Below, piece by piece: positions 1 through 9,894 of a DNA stretch of 64,000 nucleotides. This stretch comes from Mycobacterium sp. 1274756.6 (GTDB lineage: Bacteria; Actinomycetota; Actinomycetes; Mycobacteriales; Mycobacteriaceae). Both the position numbers and the translations under genes were made by a program. The notes below the pieces were generated by a model, which did not search any database, had not been told where the DNA came from, and saw only the letters and a list, made by a program, of their open reading frames with translations. The stretch is taken from contig NZ_LZLJ01000083.1 in NCBI RefSeq assembly GCF_001668625.1, positions 61,206-125,205 on the forward strand. Direction: 5' to 3'. How positions within the stretch are numbered: the stretch's first letter is position 1; every line of letters begins with the position of its first letter.

Positions 1-712
1 CGCCACTGACGCTGATCACCTGGCCGGTGATGAACGACGCCGCGTCGGAGGCGAAGAACAGCACCGGCGCGGCGACCTCCTCGGGGCGGGCCAGGCGGCG
101 GAACGGGATCGCTTTGACCAGGGCCTCTTTGAGTTTCTCCGGTTGCGCGGCGAAAAGCGGAGTGTCGGTGGGCCCGGGGCAGACGCAGTTGACCGTGATG
201 GAGTGCCGCGCCATCTCGCGGGCCAGCGATTTGGTCAGGGCGATCACTCCGCCTTTGGCGCCGGCGTAGATGGTCTCGCCGGCACTGCCGACCCGTCCGG
301 CGTCGCTGGCCAGATTGACCACCCGACCCCTGCCGGCGGTGATCATGCCCGGCAGGAATGCGCTGCACATGTGGACCGGACCCAAGTAGTTGATCGCCAC
401 CACCTTCTCGGCGAACTCCGGCGTCGCGTCCAGAAACTGCCGGGTTTCATCCCACCCGGCGGCGTTGACCAGCACCTGCGGTGTCCCCAGTTCCGCGTGT
501 ACCCGGTCTCGCAAGGCCTCCACGGCAGCCCGGTCGGCGATATCGACCGGCAGCGCGGTGATGCGCTCGGCATCGTGGGCGGCGGTGGCCGCGGCCGCCG
601 CCTCGTTGAGGTCGGCGGCCACCACCCGGCAGCCGGAAGCGGCGAAGCCCAGCGCGATGGCACGACCGATCCCCGAACCGGCGCCGGTGACAACGACAAG
701 TGCGTTTTCCAT
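1..712 (-). CDS. SDR-family oxidoreductase (3-oxoacyl-ACP-reductase-like), C-terminus cut by window edge
   Basis: About 237 residues are visible from an ATG at 712 (reverse strand); the last few residues lie outside the window. The N-terminus carries the Rossmann cofactor motif TGAGSGIG, followed by a DLNE acidic stretch after beta-2, the NAAG motif, and the catalytic set: Ser of NLAS, then YAGAK thirteen residues later. That is the classical SDR Ser-Tyr-Lys triad. The family reduces or oxidises carbonyl/hydroxyl groups with NAD(P)(H). The substrate cannot be read from sequence; similarity to FabG-type enzymes is generic. It is followed in the same direction, about 70 bp upstream, by the end of a membrane-protein gene, so co-transcription is possible. 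Confidence 0.85.
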   Translation of the reverse strand, partial: MENALVVVTGAGSGIGRAIALGFAASGCRVVAADLNEAAAAATAAHDAERITALPVDIADRAAVEALRDRVHAELGTPQVLVNAAGWDETRQFLDATPEFAEKVVAINYLGPVHMCSAFLPGMITAGRGRVVNLASDAGRVGSAGETIYAGAKGGVIALTKSLAREMARHSITVNCVCPGPTDTPLFAAQPEKLKEALVKAIPFRRLARPEEVAAPVLFFASDAASFITGQVISVSG

Positions 713-781
713 CCGGACTTCAGTCTCGTAGATCGTCGCGGTCGCGGGCAAGGGCGGCAGCGCCGCCCGGGGCGTGCCGGA

Positions 782-1807
782 CTAGCCGATCTTCGCGCGG
801 ATCGGGTCGATCAGGGCGGTGATCACCTCGGCGGGCAGGTCGTGACCGCACGCCTGGACATCGATGACGATCGTGTCCGCCACCGCCAGGCCGCGCCGGC
901 AACCCCAGCCCTCGCCCCCTTCCGCGGCCAGCGACAGCGTCAGAACGCCGTTGACCTCGGTGAACTCACCGACCCGCCACAGCGCGTCGACCCCGTCGGG
1001 TTCGGTCACTTCGCGGACATTGATGGTCCGACCGGAGCAGGCTTGCCAGGTTTGCCGCGCCGCGTCGGCTATCCGCTGCGGCGAACCGGGATAGGACAAC
1101 ACGGCCTGCTCGGCGGAATGGCGCAATGGACCGTCGGCGGGGTCGCGCATATGGGCGGTGCGCACCTCGGTCCAGCCGGTGTTGTCGTAGAAGGCGGTGG
1201 TGGCGGGGTAGAAGGCGGCGACGCAGTCGTTGTCGACGATGTGGTCGCCGTACAGCACGGTGAGATGGTCGGTCGGCGTGGTGTCGGTGACCGCCTCGAT
1301 GCCCAGCGCCGCGGCGACTTCGGCCGGGCTGAGCAGCAGTCCGGCCAGTGGGCGTGCCGGGGCGCTGCGCAGCGACGACGTGGGCTCGGAGAAGCCCGGC
1401 TCTCGGTCACCGGCGAGGGCGCCGACGAGCGCGAGCAACAAAACCGGCACCGTCAGCACTGCGACCGGGACCAGGATCGCCAGCCACCACCGTGACCTCG
1501 CCGCCGGCGCCGGCCGATCGGTCCCGGCGGCGTACCAGCGGGCCTGCGCGTACAGATCCGCGCGGGCGCGCCGGTTGGTTGCGAGCGCCACCCAGTTCCA
1601 CAACAGCAACGACGCGATGCTCCACCACCCGGCCGTCTTGTTGTGGCTTTGCGCATCGTCGATCGCGGCCTCGCACTGGTCACGGGTGCCGGTGACCGTC
1701 CAGCGCTGGTTGTGCCAGAAGATCAGCGCCCCGGTGTGTTTCATCACCCGGACCTGAAACAGCGGCTCCGGCGCCGCCGGGTCGGGCGGCGGCAAAGGCT
1801 GCGACAC
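782..1807 (-). CDS. membrane-anchored PknH-like sensor-domain protein
   Basis: 341 residues from a GTG at 1807, chosen because GGGAGG lies just upstream and because codons further upstream are Arg/Pro-rich out-of-gene sequence. The N-terminal ~95 residues are cytoplasmic and include WWSIASLLLWNW, a possible re-entrant or first hydrophobic stretch. One strong membrane helix follows (WWLAILVPVAVLTVPVLLL). The remaining ~190 residues are outside the cell and resemble the PknH extracellular sensor domain: a 'LLLSPAEVAAALG' start, conserved Cys in DNDC, QACSG, GWGC and QACGH (probably two disulfides), and a GEFTEVNGVL strand. Such domains occur on mycobacterial lipoproteins and Ser/Thr kinases; here no kinase domain is attached. 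Ligand unknown. A second protein of this type is encoded at 29205-30299. Confidence 0.75.
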   Translation of the reverse strand: MSQPLPPPDPAAPEPLFQVRVMKHTGALIFWHNQRWTVTGTRDQCEAAIDDAQSHNKTAGWWSIASLLLWNWVALATNRRARADLYAQARWYAAGTDRPAPAARSRWWLAILVPVAVLTVPVLLLALVGALAGDREPGFSEPTSSLRSAPARPLAGLLLSPAEVAAALGIEAVTDTTPTDHLTVLYGDHIVDNDCVAAFYPATTAFYDNTGWTEVRTAHMRDPADGPLRHSAEQAVLSYPGSPQRIADAARQTWQACSGRTINVREVTEPDGVDALWRVGEFTEVNGVLTLSLAAEGGEGWGCRRGLAVADTIVIDVQACGHDLPAEVITALIDPIRAKIG

Positions 1808-1941
1808 ATCACCTCCCGAGCGGTCGTCGCCGAGAAGCCTATGGCGAACCCCGAGAGGGTCCGGACGGTAATTTTCCGGGGTACGGCTGACGGCACCGGC
1901 AGAGCGCAGCACGACGTCCACGCGCCTGGCAGGCTGACCCC

Positions 1942-3057
1942 ATGGCCGCCACCATCTGCGACATCCTGTCCGCGGCCGCGGCGCTGCTGGGCGCGCCCGG
2001 CGCCACCGACGCGATCGGGCTGGGCGACACCCTCGGCGGCAAACGCCGTATCGCGGTGCTGCTGGTCGACGGCATGGGCAGGCACCTACTCGACGACCTC
2101 GCCGCCGACGCGCCACTCCTGGCGGCCGCGGCCGCCGGCACCGCCGGACGGCTGGACACCCTGGAGTGCGTGTTCCCGTCCACCACGCCGACCAACCTGG
2201 TGTCGCTGGGCACCGGTGTCGCACCCGGTCAGCACGGCGTGCTCGGATTCACCGTCAACGTGCCGGGCACCGAGAGGGTGCTCATCCACATCATCTGGCA
2301 CGACGACCCGCCGCCACACCGCTGGCAGCCGGTGCCGACCTGGTTCGCCCGCCTCAACGCCGCGGGCATCCCGGCGCGCGCGGTGTTGCCAGCACCGTTT
2401 CTGGAGTCCGGCCTCACGGCCGCGGCCTACGGCGGGGCGGAGTTGATCGGCACCGGCAACGGCGATGACTACGCCCAAGTCCTGCTCGACACGCTGCACC
2501 GCGGGCCGGGCCTGGTGTACGGCTATCTCAGCGCGGTGGACACCGCGGCGCACCGCTTCGGGATCGGCTCGCCGCAGTGGCGGGCGGCCGCCGCCTACGC
2601 CGACACCGTCGTCGCCCGCCTGCTCGACGGCCTGCCCGACGACGCAGCATTGCTGATCACCGCCGACCACGGTGGCCTGAACATCACGGAATCCGACCGC
2701 ATCGACCTGGACGCCGAGCCCGCGCTGCTCACCGGGGTGCGGGTGGTCGCCGGCGAACCGCGGGTGCGCTACCTGCACACCGCGCCGGGCGCCGCACCGG
2801 ATGTGCAGGCCGCCTGGTCGGAGCGACTGACCGGTTACGCCGACGTGCAGACCCGCGAGGAAGCGATCGACGCCGGGCTGTTCGGTCCGGTGGACGAGGA
2901 GTTCCTGCCGCGCATCGGCGACCTGGTCGTCACCTGTACCGGGGCGGGCGCGGTCATGGTGACCGCTCACGAGCCGCCGCAGATCTCGGAGATGATCGGC
3001 TTCCACGGGGCGAAAACCGCCGTGGAGATGACTATCCCGCTGATCAGTTTCGGCTAG
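1942..3057 (+). CDS. alkaline-phosphatase-superfamily phosphodiesterase/nucleotide pyrophosphatase-like protein
   Basis: 371 residues. Metal and nucleophile signatures of the type I phosphodiesterase/NPP family are present in order: the first metal Asp in LLVDGMG (Asp43), the nucleophile region FPSTTPTN (Thr82 aligns with the NPP nucleophile), LSAVDTAAHRFG (Asp and His metal ligands), TADHGG (Asp-His ligands) and a final metal His in GFHGAK. The family hydrolyses phosphodiester or phosphoanhydride bonds using two zinc ions. There is no signal peptide, so it is probably cytosolic. Start: ATG at 1942, without an obvious Shine-Dalgarno sequence. Transcribed divergently from the sensor-domain gene. 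Substrate not determinable here. Confidence 0.82.
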   Translation: MAATICDILSAAAALLGAPGATDAIGLGDTLGGKRRIAVLLVDGMGRHLLDDLAADAPLLAAAAAGTAGRLDTLECVFPSTTPTNLVSLGTGVAPGQHGVLGFTVNVPGTERVLIHIIWHDDPPPHRWQPVPTWFARLNAAGIPARAVLPAPFLESGLTAAAYGGAELIGTGNGDDYAQVLLDTLHRGPGLVYGYLSAVDTAAHRFGIGSPQWRAAAAYADTVVARLLDGLPDDAALLITADHGGLNITESDRIDLDAEPALLTGVRVVAGEPRVRYLHTAPGAAPDVQAAWSERLTGYADVQTREEAIDAGLFGPVDEEFLPRIGDLVVTCTGAGAVMVTAHEPPQISEMIGFHGAKTAVEMTIPLISFG

Positions 3058-3101
3058 CGCGTCGCAGCGCCGCACAGCCGGGCGCACCCTAGAATCGCCG
3101 C

Positions 3102-4130
3102 ATGGCGCGCGCCTTCCACGCCTTGTCGGTCGCCCTGGCACTGATCCTCGCCGGCTGTCAGCTACCCGGCGGTTCGCCCGGCGCGCCGGGGATGGCCCGG
3201 TCGATCCTGGCGTATACCGCCGCCCACGAGTTCGCGCTGGTGCACAACTCCGCGGTGGCGGGCCGGGTCGACGGTGACTTCGTCGCCGCCCGAGCACAGT
3301 TCACCGCCGACGGCAGGTTCGCCTTCGCGGTGGAAGGCGGCGGACACCTGGTGGTCATCGACAGCCAGAACGGTGACGTGCGGGCCTTCCCGGCCGCGTC
3401 GGAGACCCCGGTCGCCGAGGACGCCAGCGCGGTGGTGTGGTTCGAGGCGCCGGATCGGCTGATGCGGATGGACTTAGCGGCGGACCGTCCCGAACCCGAA
3501 CTGCGCCAGAACATCCAGCTGCCCGACTCGGGCACGCCGCGTACCGAGGGACCGGAACCCGAGGTGCGGGTACTCGGTGTCAGCGCCGGCGGTGTGCTGC
3601 TCGCCCGCACCGAATGTCCTTGCGACGCAGAGCGCCACGCCCACCTGTACCTGGTGGGCAGCGACCGGGTGGTTCAGGACCTGGGTGTGCCCGCGACCGG
3701 AGCGGTCAGCGCGCCGCAACTCAGCGCCGACGACGGCCGCCTGGCCTACGCCACGAATGTCGCGTCCGGCGCGGACTGCGAGACCAGCACGGTGGTGCAG
3801 GTCGACCTGGTCAGCGGCATCGTCGGCACGTCCGCTGTGGGTGACGGTTGCGGACCGATCGACCACCTGTGGTGGGGCGACGTCGGGTCCCTGTTCGCCG
3901 CGGCCGACGACGGCGGCGGTGTCCCGGCCGTGTGGAAGCACGGCGCGGGTGGATGGAGCCTGGTCGAGCCGGGTCCGGTGCTGGAGAAACGCAGCCTGCG
4001 CACCGGCGACACCGCGGTGCTGGTGCCCGCCACCGATTCGGCGGGTCCGGCGACGCTGGCCATCGACGCCGGCGAGCAACGCACCGAGTTGGCCGCCGGC
4101 GTGGCGACGATCGCGGTGCAGCCGAGCTGA
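3102..4130 (+). CDS. putative lipoprotein with beta-propeller-like repeats
   Basis: 342 residues. The first 19 residues form a lipoprotein signal peptide ending in the lipobox LAGC (Cys19). The mature part is rich in short beta-strands with recurring motifs such as 'FTADGRFAFAV', 'LSADDGRLAYATN' and 'VVQVDLVSG', the pattern of a WD40/TolB-like beta-propeller, so a scaffold or binding role outside the membrane is more likely than catalysis. A Cys-rich loop (TECPCDAE, later DCETS and GDGCG) may be disulfide-linked. The ATG follows a TAGAAT box by six bases, which suggests a leaderless transcript. I do not recognise a specific family name. Confidence 0.7.
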   Translation: MARAFHALSVALALILAGCQLPGGSPGAPGMARSILAYTAAHEFALVHNSAVAGRVDGDFVAARAQFTADGRFAFAVEGGGHLVVIDSQNGDVRAFPAASETPVAEDASAVVWFEAPDRLMRMDLAADRPEPELRQNIQLPDSGTPRTEGPEPEVRVLGVSAGGVLLARTECPCDAERHAHLYLVGSDRVVQDLGVPATGAVSAPQLSADDGRLAYATNVASGADCETSTVVQVDLVSGIVGTSAVGDGCGPIDHLWWGDVGSLFAAADDGGGVPAVWKHGAGGWSLVEPGPVLEKRSLRTGDTAVLVPATDSAGPATLAIDAGEQRTELAAGVATIAVQPS

Positions 4131-4137
4131 ACGGCGA

Positions 4138-4170
4138 CCGGCCCCGCCCGCACAGCGCGGACGGGGCCGG
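4138..4170. terminator. GC-rich hairpin between convergent genes
   Basis: A perfect 9-bp inverted repeat, CCGGCCCCG (4138-4146) and CGGGGCCGG (4162-4170), lies between the convergent stop codons at 4130 and 4184. There is no U-tract, as is common for mycobacterial intrinsic terminators; it could serve both strands. Confidence 0.5.
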
Positions 4171-4183
4171 GGAGCCGAACCGG

Positions 4184-4570
4184 TCAGCCGGCCATGAACT
4201 CGTCGTAGGCCGAGGCCAGCGGGCCGCTCAGCACCTGGGTGTTGCACTGGCGCTGGGTCTCGCCGATCGGTGCCAGGATGTTGCGCAGCTCGAAATACTC
4301 GTTCGGGTTCGCGGTGAAGTAGCTGCGGATGTTGGCAGCTGCTTCCGGCCGCGGCTGGCTGATCGCCGACGACACGACCGCGTTGGCGCCCGGGTGCCCG
4401 GCCAGATACGCCTGGGCGGCGCTCGTGGTCGAGTTCAGCGTGTTCTGCACCCCCTGCGGGCTGCAGTCCGGTGCGGCCAGCGCACTCGGCGCCACCGCGG
4501 CGGCTCCCGCCACCAGCAGACCGGCCAGACCGGTCCCGGCGGCATAACGTCGCATCCGGTGTGTGCTCAT
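4184..4570 (-). CDS. small exported heme-binding (hemophore-like) protein
   Basis: 128 residues from the ATG at 4570, supported by AAGGGGG at a proper distance upstream. A Sec signal peptide (MRRYAAGTGLAGLLVAGAAA) with an ALAAP cleavage region is followed by a ~95-residue mature domain containing two Cys (PDCS and QRQCN), and helices with the pattern 'AAQAYLAGHPGANAVVSS' and 'RSYFTANPNEYFELRNIL'. This matches the mycobacterial haemophore family of which Rv0203 is the characterised member; there, secreted protein picks up heme for uptake. Assignment is by remembered pattern, so heme binding is inferred. Nothing else of heme metabolism is adjacent. Confidence 0.7.
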   Translation of the reverse strand: MSTHRMRRYAAGTGLAGLLVAGAAAVAPSALAAPDCSPQGVQNTLNSTTSAAQAYLAGHPGANAVVSSAISQPRPEAAANIRSYFTANPNEYFELRNILAPIGETQRQCNTQVLSGPLASAYDEFMAG

Positions 4571-4872
4571 GGTTGTGTACCCCCTTGACAATGTGGTGTT
4601 CCCCCCGCCGGAACCCAAAGTACGGCAGAGCTTCTCGTCGGCAACCTCGGCGAAGCACCACGCCTGCGGAAACGAAAACCGTTGTCGCAACAAAAAGGTG
4701 AGGCGTGTCGCAGAAAAGGGGCCCGGGACGGCCCGAGCCGGGGGGAAACTCTGAGATTTCTTACCGGGCGGCCCGATCCCTCATCGAAACGTTACTTTAC
4801 GTTGTAATCATATTGAGACCTATGCTGAGTCTCGGGCGCCTCACCCGCATCACCGGCCACGGCCGGTCCGGG
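4571..4872. other. 302-bp gene-free stretch, no coding signal recognised
   Basis: Holds the upstream region of the hemophore-like gene (reverse strand) and the 3' flank of the metallo-hydrolase gene. It is less GC-rich than its surroundings around 4780-4825, where a short dyad AACGT-6 nt-ACGTT occurs. I see no RNA gene or conserved element; promoter sequences for 4570 are expected here. Confidence 0.4.
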
Positions 4873-5610
4873 TCAACCCAGTCGTGCCCGGGCGGCGGCC
4901 ACGGCCTCGCGGATCGGCCCCTCCCACAGCGGGCCGTGCCCGGGGGCCAGCAGCGAGGTGTCGAGCAACTCCAGCGCCGCCAGGCTGCGGACGCCCTGCT
5001 CGTGATCGTGGGAGAACAGCGCGGGTAACACCTGCGGTCCGCTGCGCGACAGCAGCGGATGCCCGGTCACCAGGGCGTCCCCGCTGACCAGTACCCCGTC
5101 CACCACGTACGAGCAGTGCCCGCCGGTGTGCCCCGGCGACGGCACCGCCAGCGGCGCCCCGGGCAGGTCGGCGGCGATCTGCGGGGTCAACGCCTGCACC
5201 GATGGGATACCCGCGCCGCTGAGGCCGCCGGCGCGGACCAGGTGCAGGCTCCACAGCGCCCACCGCGGCTGCCACAGCCGCATCGCCACATCCAGCGGCG
5301 AAGCCTGCTCCAAATACTCCCGCCGGGCGTGACCCACCTCGTCGTAGTGGCAGTAGACCGGGGTGCGGTGCTGCTCGGCGAACCAGATCGCCGAGCCCAG
5401 GTGGTCGATGTGGGCGTGGGTGAGCAGGATCGCCCGCACGTCGGCGGCGTCGTAGCCGGCCTCGCGCAGCGAGGCGAGCACCGCGTCTCGGTCGCCCGGG
5501 TAGCCGGCGTCGATCAGCATGACCCCGGCGTCGTCGGCCACCAGCACCCAGTTGACCATCTCGCCGTGGGCCAGAAACACGGTCTCGGTGACCTGAATCA
5601 GCCGCGCCAT
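4873..5610 (-). CDS. metallo-beta-lactamase-fold hydrolase (Rv0406c homologue)
   Basis: 245 residues starting with ATG at 5610. The zinc-binding signature THAHIDH (His65, His67, Asp69, His70) is intact, followed by further ligands in SPGHTGGH, the bridging Asp in VSGDAL and the last His in APGHGP. The MBL superfamily covers glyoxalase II, lactonases and other hydrolases; the real substrate is unknown. The neighbour relation with fgd1 is the one found in M. tuberculosis. The ATG lies seven bases after a TAGACT box, so the transcript is probably leaderless; only 35 bp separate it from the divergent fgd1 start. Confidence 0.85.
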   Translation of the reverse strand: MARLIQVTETVFLAHGEMVNWVLVADDAGVMLIDAGYPGDRDAVLASLREAGYDAADVRAILLTHAHIDHLGSAIWFAEQHRTPVYCHYDEVGHARREYLEQASPLDVAMRLWQPRWALWSLHLVRAGGLSGAGIPSVQALTPQIAADLPGAPLAVPSPGHTGGHCSYVVDGVLVSGDALVTGHPLLSRSGPQVLPALFSHDHEQGVRSLAALELLDTSLLAPGHGPLWEGPIREAVAAARARLG

Positions 5611-5645
5611 ATCGGAGAGTCTAAGCACGGGGTAGAAATAGACAC

Positions 5646-6656
5646 GTGGCTGAGTTGAGACTGGGATACAAGGCGTCGGCCGAGCAGTTCGGGCCCCGGG
5701 AACTCGTCGAACTGGGGGTGGCCGCCGAAGAGCACGGCATGGACAGCGCCACCGTCAGCGACCACTTCCAGCCGTGGCGCCACGAGGGCGGCCACGCCCC
5801 GTTCTCGCTGGCCTGGCTGGCCGCGGTCGGCGAACGCACCAAGCACCTGACGGTCGGGACTTCGGTACTCACCCCGACGTTCCGCTACAACCCGGCGGTG
5901 ATCGCGCAGGCGTTCGCCACCCTCGCCTGCCTCTACCCCGACCGGGTGTTCCTCGGCGTGGGTACCGGGGAGGCGCTCAACGAGATCGCCACCGGCTTCA
6001 CCGGCGAGTGGCCCGCGTTCAAGGAACGATTCGCCCGGCTGCGCGAGTCGGTGCGCCTGATGCGCGAGCTGTGGCTGGGTGACCGGGTCGACTTCGACGG
6101 CGACTACTACCACACCGAGGGCGCCTCCATCTACGACGTGCCCGACGCCGGGGTGCCGATCTACATCGCCGCTGGTGGTCCGGTCGTCGCCAAGTACGCC
6201 GGCCGCGCCGGCGACGGGTTCATCTGCACCTCCGGCAAGGGCGAGGAGCTCTACAAAGACAAACTTCTGCCTGCGGTGGCCGAGGGGGCGGCGGCCGCCG
6301 AGCGCGACGCCGACGCCATCGACAAGATGATCGAGATCAAGATCTCCTACGATCCCGACCCCGACCTCGCGTTGGAGAACACCCGGTTCTGGGCGCCGCT
6401 GTCGCTCACCGCCGAGCAGAAGCACTCCATCGACGACCCGATCGAGATGGAGAAGGCCGCCGACGCGCTGCCCATCGAGCAGGTCGCCAAGCGCTGGATC
6501 GTCGCCTCCGACCCCGACGAGGCGGTGGAGAAGGTCGCCGACTACCTCGGCTACGGGCTCAACCACCTGGTCTTCCACGCGCCCGGCCATGACCAGTTGC
6601 GGTTTTTGCGGCTGTTCCAGACCGACCTGGCGCCGCGGCTGCGCCGCCTGGGCTGA
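5646..6656 (+). CDS. fgd1: F420-dependent glucose-6-phosphate dehydrogenase
   Basis: 336 residues from a GTG. It oxidises glucose-6-phosphate to 6-phosphogluconolactone while reducing coenzyme F420, supplying F420H2 for redox defence and for nitroimidazole prodrug activation. It is a luciferase-like monooxygenase-fold TIM barrel; the N-terminal [12 protein letters not shown] segment, [22 protein letters not shown] and the phosphate-binding region near [17 protein letters not shown] are as in mycobacterial FGD. The length matches the family. A TAGAAA box ends about seven bases before the GTG, suggesting leaderless translation. The gene is followed after two bases by pta. Confidence 0.96.
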   Translation: MAELRLGYKASAEQFGPRELVELGVAAEEHGMDSATVSDHFQPWRHEGGHAPFSLAWLAAVGERTKHLTVGTSVLTPTFRYNPAVIAQAFATLACLYPDRVFLGVGTGEALNEIATGFTGEWPAFKERFARLRESVRLMRELWLGDRVDFDGDYYHTEGASIYDVPDAGVPIYIAAGGPVVAKYAGRAGDGFICTSGKGEELYKDKLLPAVAEGAAAAERDADAIDKMIEIKISYDPDPDLALENTRFWAPLSLTAEQKHSIDDPIEMEKAADALPIEQVAKRWIVASDPDEAVEKVADYLGYGLNHLVFHAPGHDQLRFLRLFQTDLAPRLRRLG

Positions 6657-6658
6657 GC

Positions 6659-8752
6659 GTGACTACGGGCGACGGCGCGGCGCGCGCCATCTACGTCGCC
6701 GCCCCCGAGGGCGACACCGGCAAGTCCACCATCGCGTTGGGGCTGCTGCACCGGCTCACCGCGACGCTGCCGCGGGTGGGGGTGTTCCGCCCGATCACCC
6801 GGCTCGGGGAGGATCGGGACTACATCCTGGAGCTGCTGTTGGCCCACACCACCGCGGGGTTGGGCTACCAGCAGTGCGTCGGGGTGACCTACCGGCAGAT
6901 GCACGAGGATCCCGACGCGGCGATCGCCGACATCGTGGACCGCTACCACGCGATGGCCGCCGACTGCGACGCGGTCGTGATCGTCGGATCGGACTACACC
7001 GACGTCACCAGCCCCGCGGAGTTGAGCGTCAACGCCCGCATCGCGGTGAACCTGGGCGCCCCGGTGCTGCTCGCGGTGCGCGCGAAGAACCGGACCGCGG
7101 AACAGGTCGCGCAGGTGATCAGCGTGTGTCTGGCCGAACTGGGCAACCAGCACGCCCACACCGCCGCGGTGGTGGCCAACCGCTGCGATCCCGCGCAGCT
7201 GGACGAACTCACCGCGGCCCTGGCCGACACCACCGCACACGACGGCGTGAAGAAGTACGTGCTGCCCGACGAGCCGCTGCTGTTCGCGCCGACGGTCACC
7301 GAGTTGCGCGCCGCGGTCGGCGGCGAGGTGGTCTCCGGGGACACCGCGCTGCTCGACCGCGAAGTGCTGGGTGTGACGGTGGCCGGCATGACCGCCGACC
7401 ACGTGCTGGAACGGTTGCGCGACGGGGCGGCGGTGATCACCCCGGGCGACCGCTCCGATGTGGTGTTGGCGGTGGCCAGCGCGCACGCCGCCGACGGGTT
7501 CCCGTCCCTGTCCTGCCTGATCCTCAACGGTGGCTTCGAGTTACATCCCTCGATCGCAAAACTGGTTGCCGGGCTGGGGCTGCGGCTGCCGATCATCGCC
7601 ACCGACGCGGGCACCTTCGACACCGCCAGCGCAGCGGCGACCGCGCGCGGCCGGGTGACCGCGGCCTCCCAGCGCAAGATCGACACCGCGCTGGCGTTGA
7701 TGGAAGAGCACGTCGACGTCACCGACCTGCTCGACCGACTGTCGATCCCCATCCCGTCGGTGATCACCCCGCAGATGTTCACTCACCAGCTGCAGGATCG
7801 AGCACGCGCGGACCGCAAGCGCATCGTGTTGCCCGAGGGCACCGACGACCGGGTGCTCAAGGCCGCGGGCCGGCTGCTCCGTCGCGAGGTGGCTGAGTTG
7901 ACCATCCTCGGGAACGAGAACGAAATCCGTTCGCGGGCCAGCGAACTGGGGGTGGACCTGGGCGACGCGCAGGTCATCGACCCGGCCACCAGTGATCTGC
8001 GCGAGGAGTTCGCCGCCCAGTACGCCGAGTTGCGCAAACACAAGGACATCTCCCCGGACTGGGCGCTGGAGTTGATGGGCGACGTGTCCTACTTCGGCAC
8101 GATGCTCGTCTACAACGGGTACGTCGACGGCATGGTCTCCGGTGCGGCGCACACCACCGCACACACCGTGCGCCCGGCCTTCGAGATCATTCGGCCCGCT
8201 CCGGACGTCTCCACCGTCTCCAGCATCTTCCTGATGCTGCTGGCCGACCGGGTGCTGGCTTACGGGGATTGCGCGATCGTGCCCGACCCGACCGCCGAGC
8301 AGTTGGCCGACATCGCGATCTCCTCGGCGCGCACCGCCGCACAGTTCGGCATCGACCCGCGGGTGGCGATGCTGTCGTATTCGACCGGTGACTCGGGGTC
8401 GGGCGCGGATGTGGAGAAGGTCCGCACCGCCACCGCGCTGGTGCGCGAACGCAACCCGCAGTTACTGGTGGAAGGACCGATCCAGTACGACGCGGCGGTC
8501 GACGCCGCGGTCGCCAAAGGCAAGATGCCCGACTCCCAGGTGGCGGGCAAGGCGACCGTACTGATCTTCCCCGACCTCAACACCGGCAACAACACCTACA
8601 AGGCGGTGCAGCGCTCCGCCGGGGCGATCGCGGTCGGCCCGGTGCTGCAGGGGCTGAACAAGCCGGTCAACGACCTGTCCCGCGGTGCCCTGATCGAAGA
8701 CATCGTCAACACGGTTGCGATCACGGCCGTGCAAGCTCAGGAGGAGCGGTGA
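6659..8752 (+). CDS. pta: phosphate acetyltransferase, long form
   Basis: 697 residues. It interconverts acetyl-CoA and acetyl phosphate. The N-terminal ~230 residues are a P-loop domain ([10 protein letters not shown] at residues 14-23), a central DRTGG-like regulatory domain follows, and the C-terminal ~330 residues are the catalytic domain starting at [18 protein letters not shown], with [30 protein letters not shown] and FPDLNTGNN motifs. This is the long Pta type of enterobacteria and mycobacteria. It starts with GTG two bases after the fgd1 stop, and its TGA overlaps the ackA GTG, so the three genes form one operon. Confidence 0.96.
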   Translation: MTTGDGAARAIYVAAPEGDTGKSTIALGLLHRLTATLPRVGVFRPITRLGEDRDYILELLLAHTTAGLGYQQCVGVTYRQMHEDPDAAIADIVDRYHAMAADCDAVVIVGSDYTDVTSPAELSVNARIAVNLGAPVLLAVRAKNRTAEQVAQVISVCLAELGNQHAHTAAVVANRCDPAQLDELTAALADTTAHDGVKKYVLPDEPLLFAPTVTELRAAVGGEVVSGDTALLDREVLGVTVAGMTADHVLERLRDGAAVITPGDRSDVVLAVASAHAADGFPSLSCLILNGGFELHPSIAKLVAGLGLRLPIIATDAGTFDTASAAATARGRVTAASQRKIDTALALMEEHVDVTDLLDRLSIPIPSVITPQMFTHQLQDRARADRKRIVLPEGTDDRVLKAAGRLLRREVAELTILGNENEIRSRASELGVDLGDAQVIDPATSDLREEFAAQYAELRKHKDISPDWALELMGDVSYFGTMLVYNGYVDGMVSGAAHTTAHTVRPAFEIIRPAPDVSTVSSIFLMLLADRVLAYGDCAIVPDPTAEQLADIAISSARTAAQFGIDPRVAMLSYSTGDSGSGADVEKVRTATALVRERNPQLLVEGPIQYDAAVDAAVAKGKMPDSQVAGKATVLIFPDLNTGNNTYKAVQRSAGAIAVGPVLQGLNKPVNDLSRGALIEDIVNTVAITAVQAQEER

Positions 8753-9888
8753 AGAGTACGGTCCTGGTGCTCAACTGCGGGTCCTCGACGCTGAAATACG
8801 CTCTGGTGGAACCGGCTTCGGGGGACACTCGCGCGCACGGGCTCGTCGAGCGCATCGGGGAGGGTGAGGTCCCCGACCACGAAGCGGCGTTGCGGACCGC
8901 GTTTGACCGGCTCGCCGACGACGGCGTCGACCTGCACGACGGCACCTTGATCGCCGTCGGGCACCGCGCTGTGCACGGCGGACGCAAGTTCGTCGAGCCG
9001 ACGCTGGTCACCGACGAGCTGATCGAGACGATGCGTGAGTTGGAGCCCCTTGCGCCGCTGCATAACCCGCCCGGGGTGCTCGGGATGGAGGTGGCGCGCC
9101 GGCTGCTGCCCGAGCTGCCGCACGTGGCGGTGTTCGACACCGCGTTCTTCCACGACCTGCCGGCCGCGGCCGCCAGCTACGCCATCGACTCCGGCCTGGC
9201 TGAGAAGTGGCACATCCGCCGCTACGGATTCCACGGGCAATCCCACGAGTACGTTTCGCAGCAGGCGGCGGCGTTCGTCGGGCGGCCGTATGATTCGCTG
9301 CGCCAGATCGTGTTGCACCTGGGCAACGGCGCGTCGGCCTCGGCGATCGACCGGGGCCGCCCGGTGGACACCTCGATGGGCCTGACCCCGATGGAGGGGC
9401 TGGTGATGGGCACCCGCTCCGGGGACATCGACCCGGGTGTGCTGGGGTACCTGCACCGCACGGCGGGACTGTCGGTCGACGAGATCGACACCCTGCTGAA
9501 CCGCCGCTCCGGCATGCTGGGTCTCGGTGGGGCGGTGGACTTCCGGGAGATCCACTCCCGTATCGACGACGGCGATGATGCCGCCGCCCTGGCCTATGCC
9601 GTGTACTGCCATCGGCTACGCAAGTACGTCGGCGCCTATCTGGCCGTGCTCGGCGGGGCCGACGTGCTCAGCTTCACCGCCGGGGTGGGGGAGAACGACG
9701 CGCGCCTGCGCGCCGATGCGCTGAGCGGGCTGTCCGCGCTGGGCATCGAGGTCGACGACGAGCGGAACGTCTCGGAATCTCGACAGACCCGGCGCATCTC
9801 CGCCGACTCCTCCGCGGTGACCGTGCTGGTGGTGCCCACCAACGAAGAGCTCGCGATCGCGCGGGCGTGCGCGGCGGTGGTGGGGTAG
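8749..9888 (+). CDS. ackA: acetate kinase
   Basis: 379 residues. It converts acetyl phosphate plus ADP to acetate plus ATP, completing the Pta-AckA pathway. Family signatures are present: [15 protein letters not shown] at the N-terminus (phosphate 1), [15 protein letters not shown] with the catalytic Asp, HLGNGAS (phosphate 2), [18 protein letters not shown] and FTAGVGEND (adenosine). One small departure is seen: the usual GFHGTSH reads GFHGQSH, putting Gln where Thr is typical. The gene starts with GTG overlapping the pta stop by four bases. It converges with the ArsR gene, with only six bases between the stop codons. Confidence 0.96.
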   Translation: MKSTVLVLNCGSSTLKYALVEPASGDTRAHGLVERIGEGEVPDHEAALRTAFDRLADDGVDLHDGTLIAVGHRAVHGGRKFVEPTLVTDELIETMRELEPLAPLHNPPGVLGMEVARRLLPELPHVAVFDTAFFHDLPAAAASYAIDSGLAEKWHIRRYGFHGQSHEYVSQQAAAFVGRPYDSLRQIVLHLGNGASASAIDRGRPVDTSMGLTPMEGLVMGTRSGDIDPGVLGYLHRTAGLSVDEIDTLLNRRSGMLGLGGAVDFREIHSRIDDGDDAAALAYAVYCHRLRKYVGAYLAVLGGADVLSFTAGVGENDARLRADALSGLSALGIEVDDERNVSESRQTRRISADSSAVTVLVVPTNEELAIARACAAVVG

Positions 9889-9894
9889 GGCCGC

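Noticed and set aside
143..1495. Forward-strand open frame of 450 codons across the SDR and sensor-protein genes
   Set aside because: It crosses two genes with clear motifs on the other strand and has shadow-type composition.
4780..4830. AT-rich patch with AACGT/ACGTT dyad as an operator or origin-like site
   Set aside because: Arms are only 5 bp and the distance to the nearest start codon is over 200 bp; insufficient evidence.
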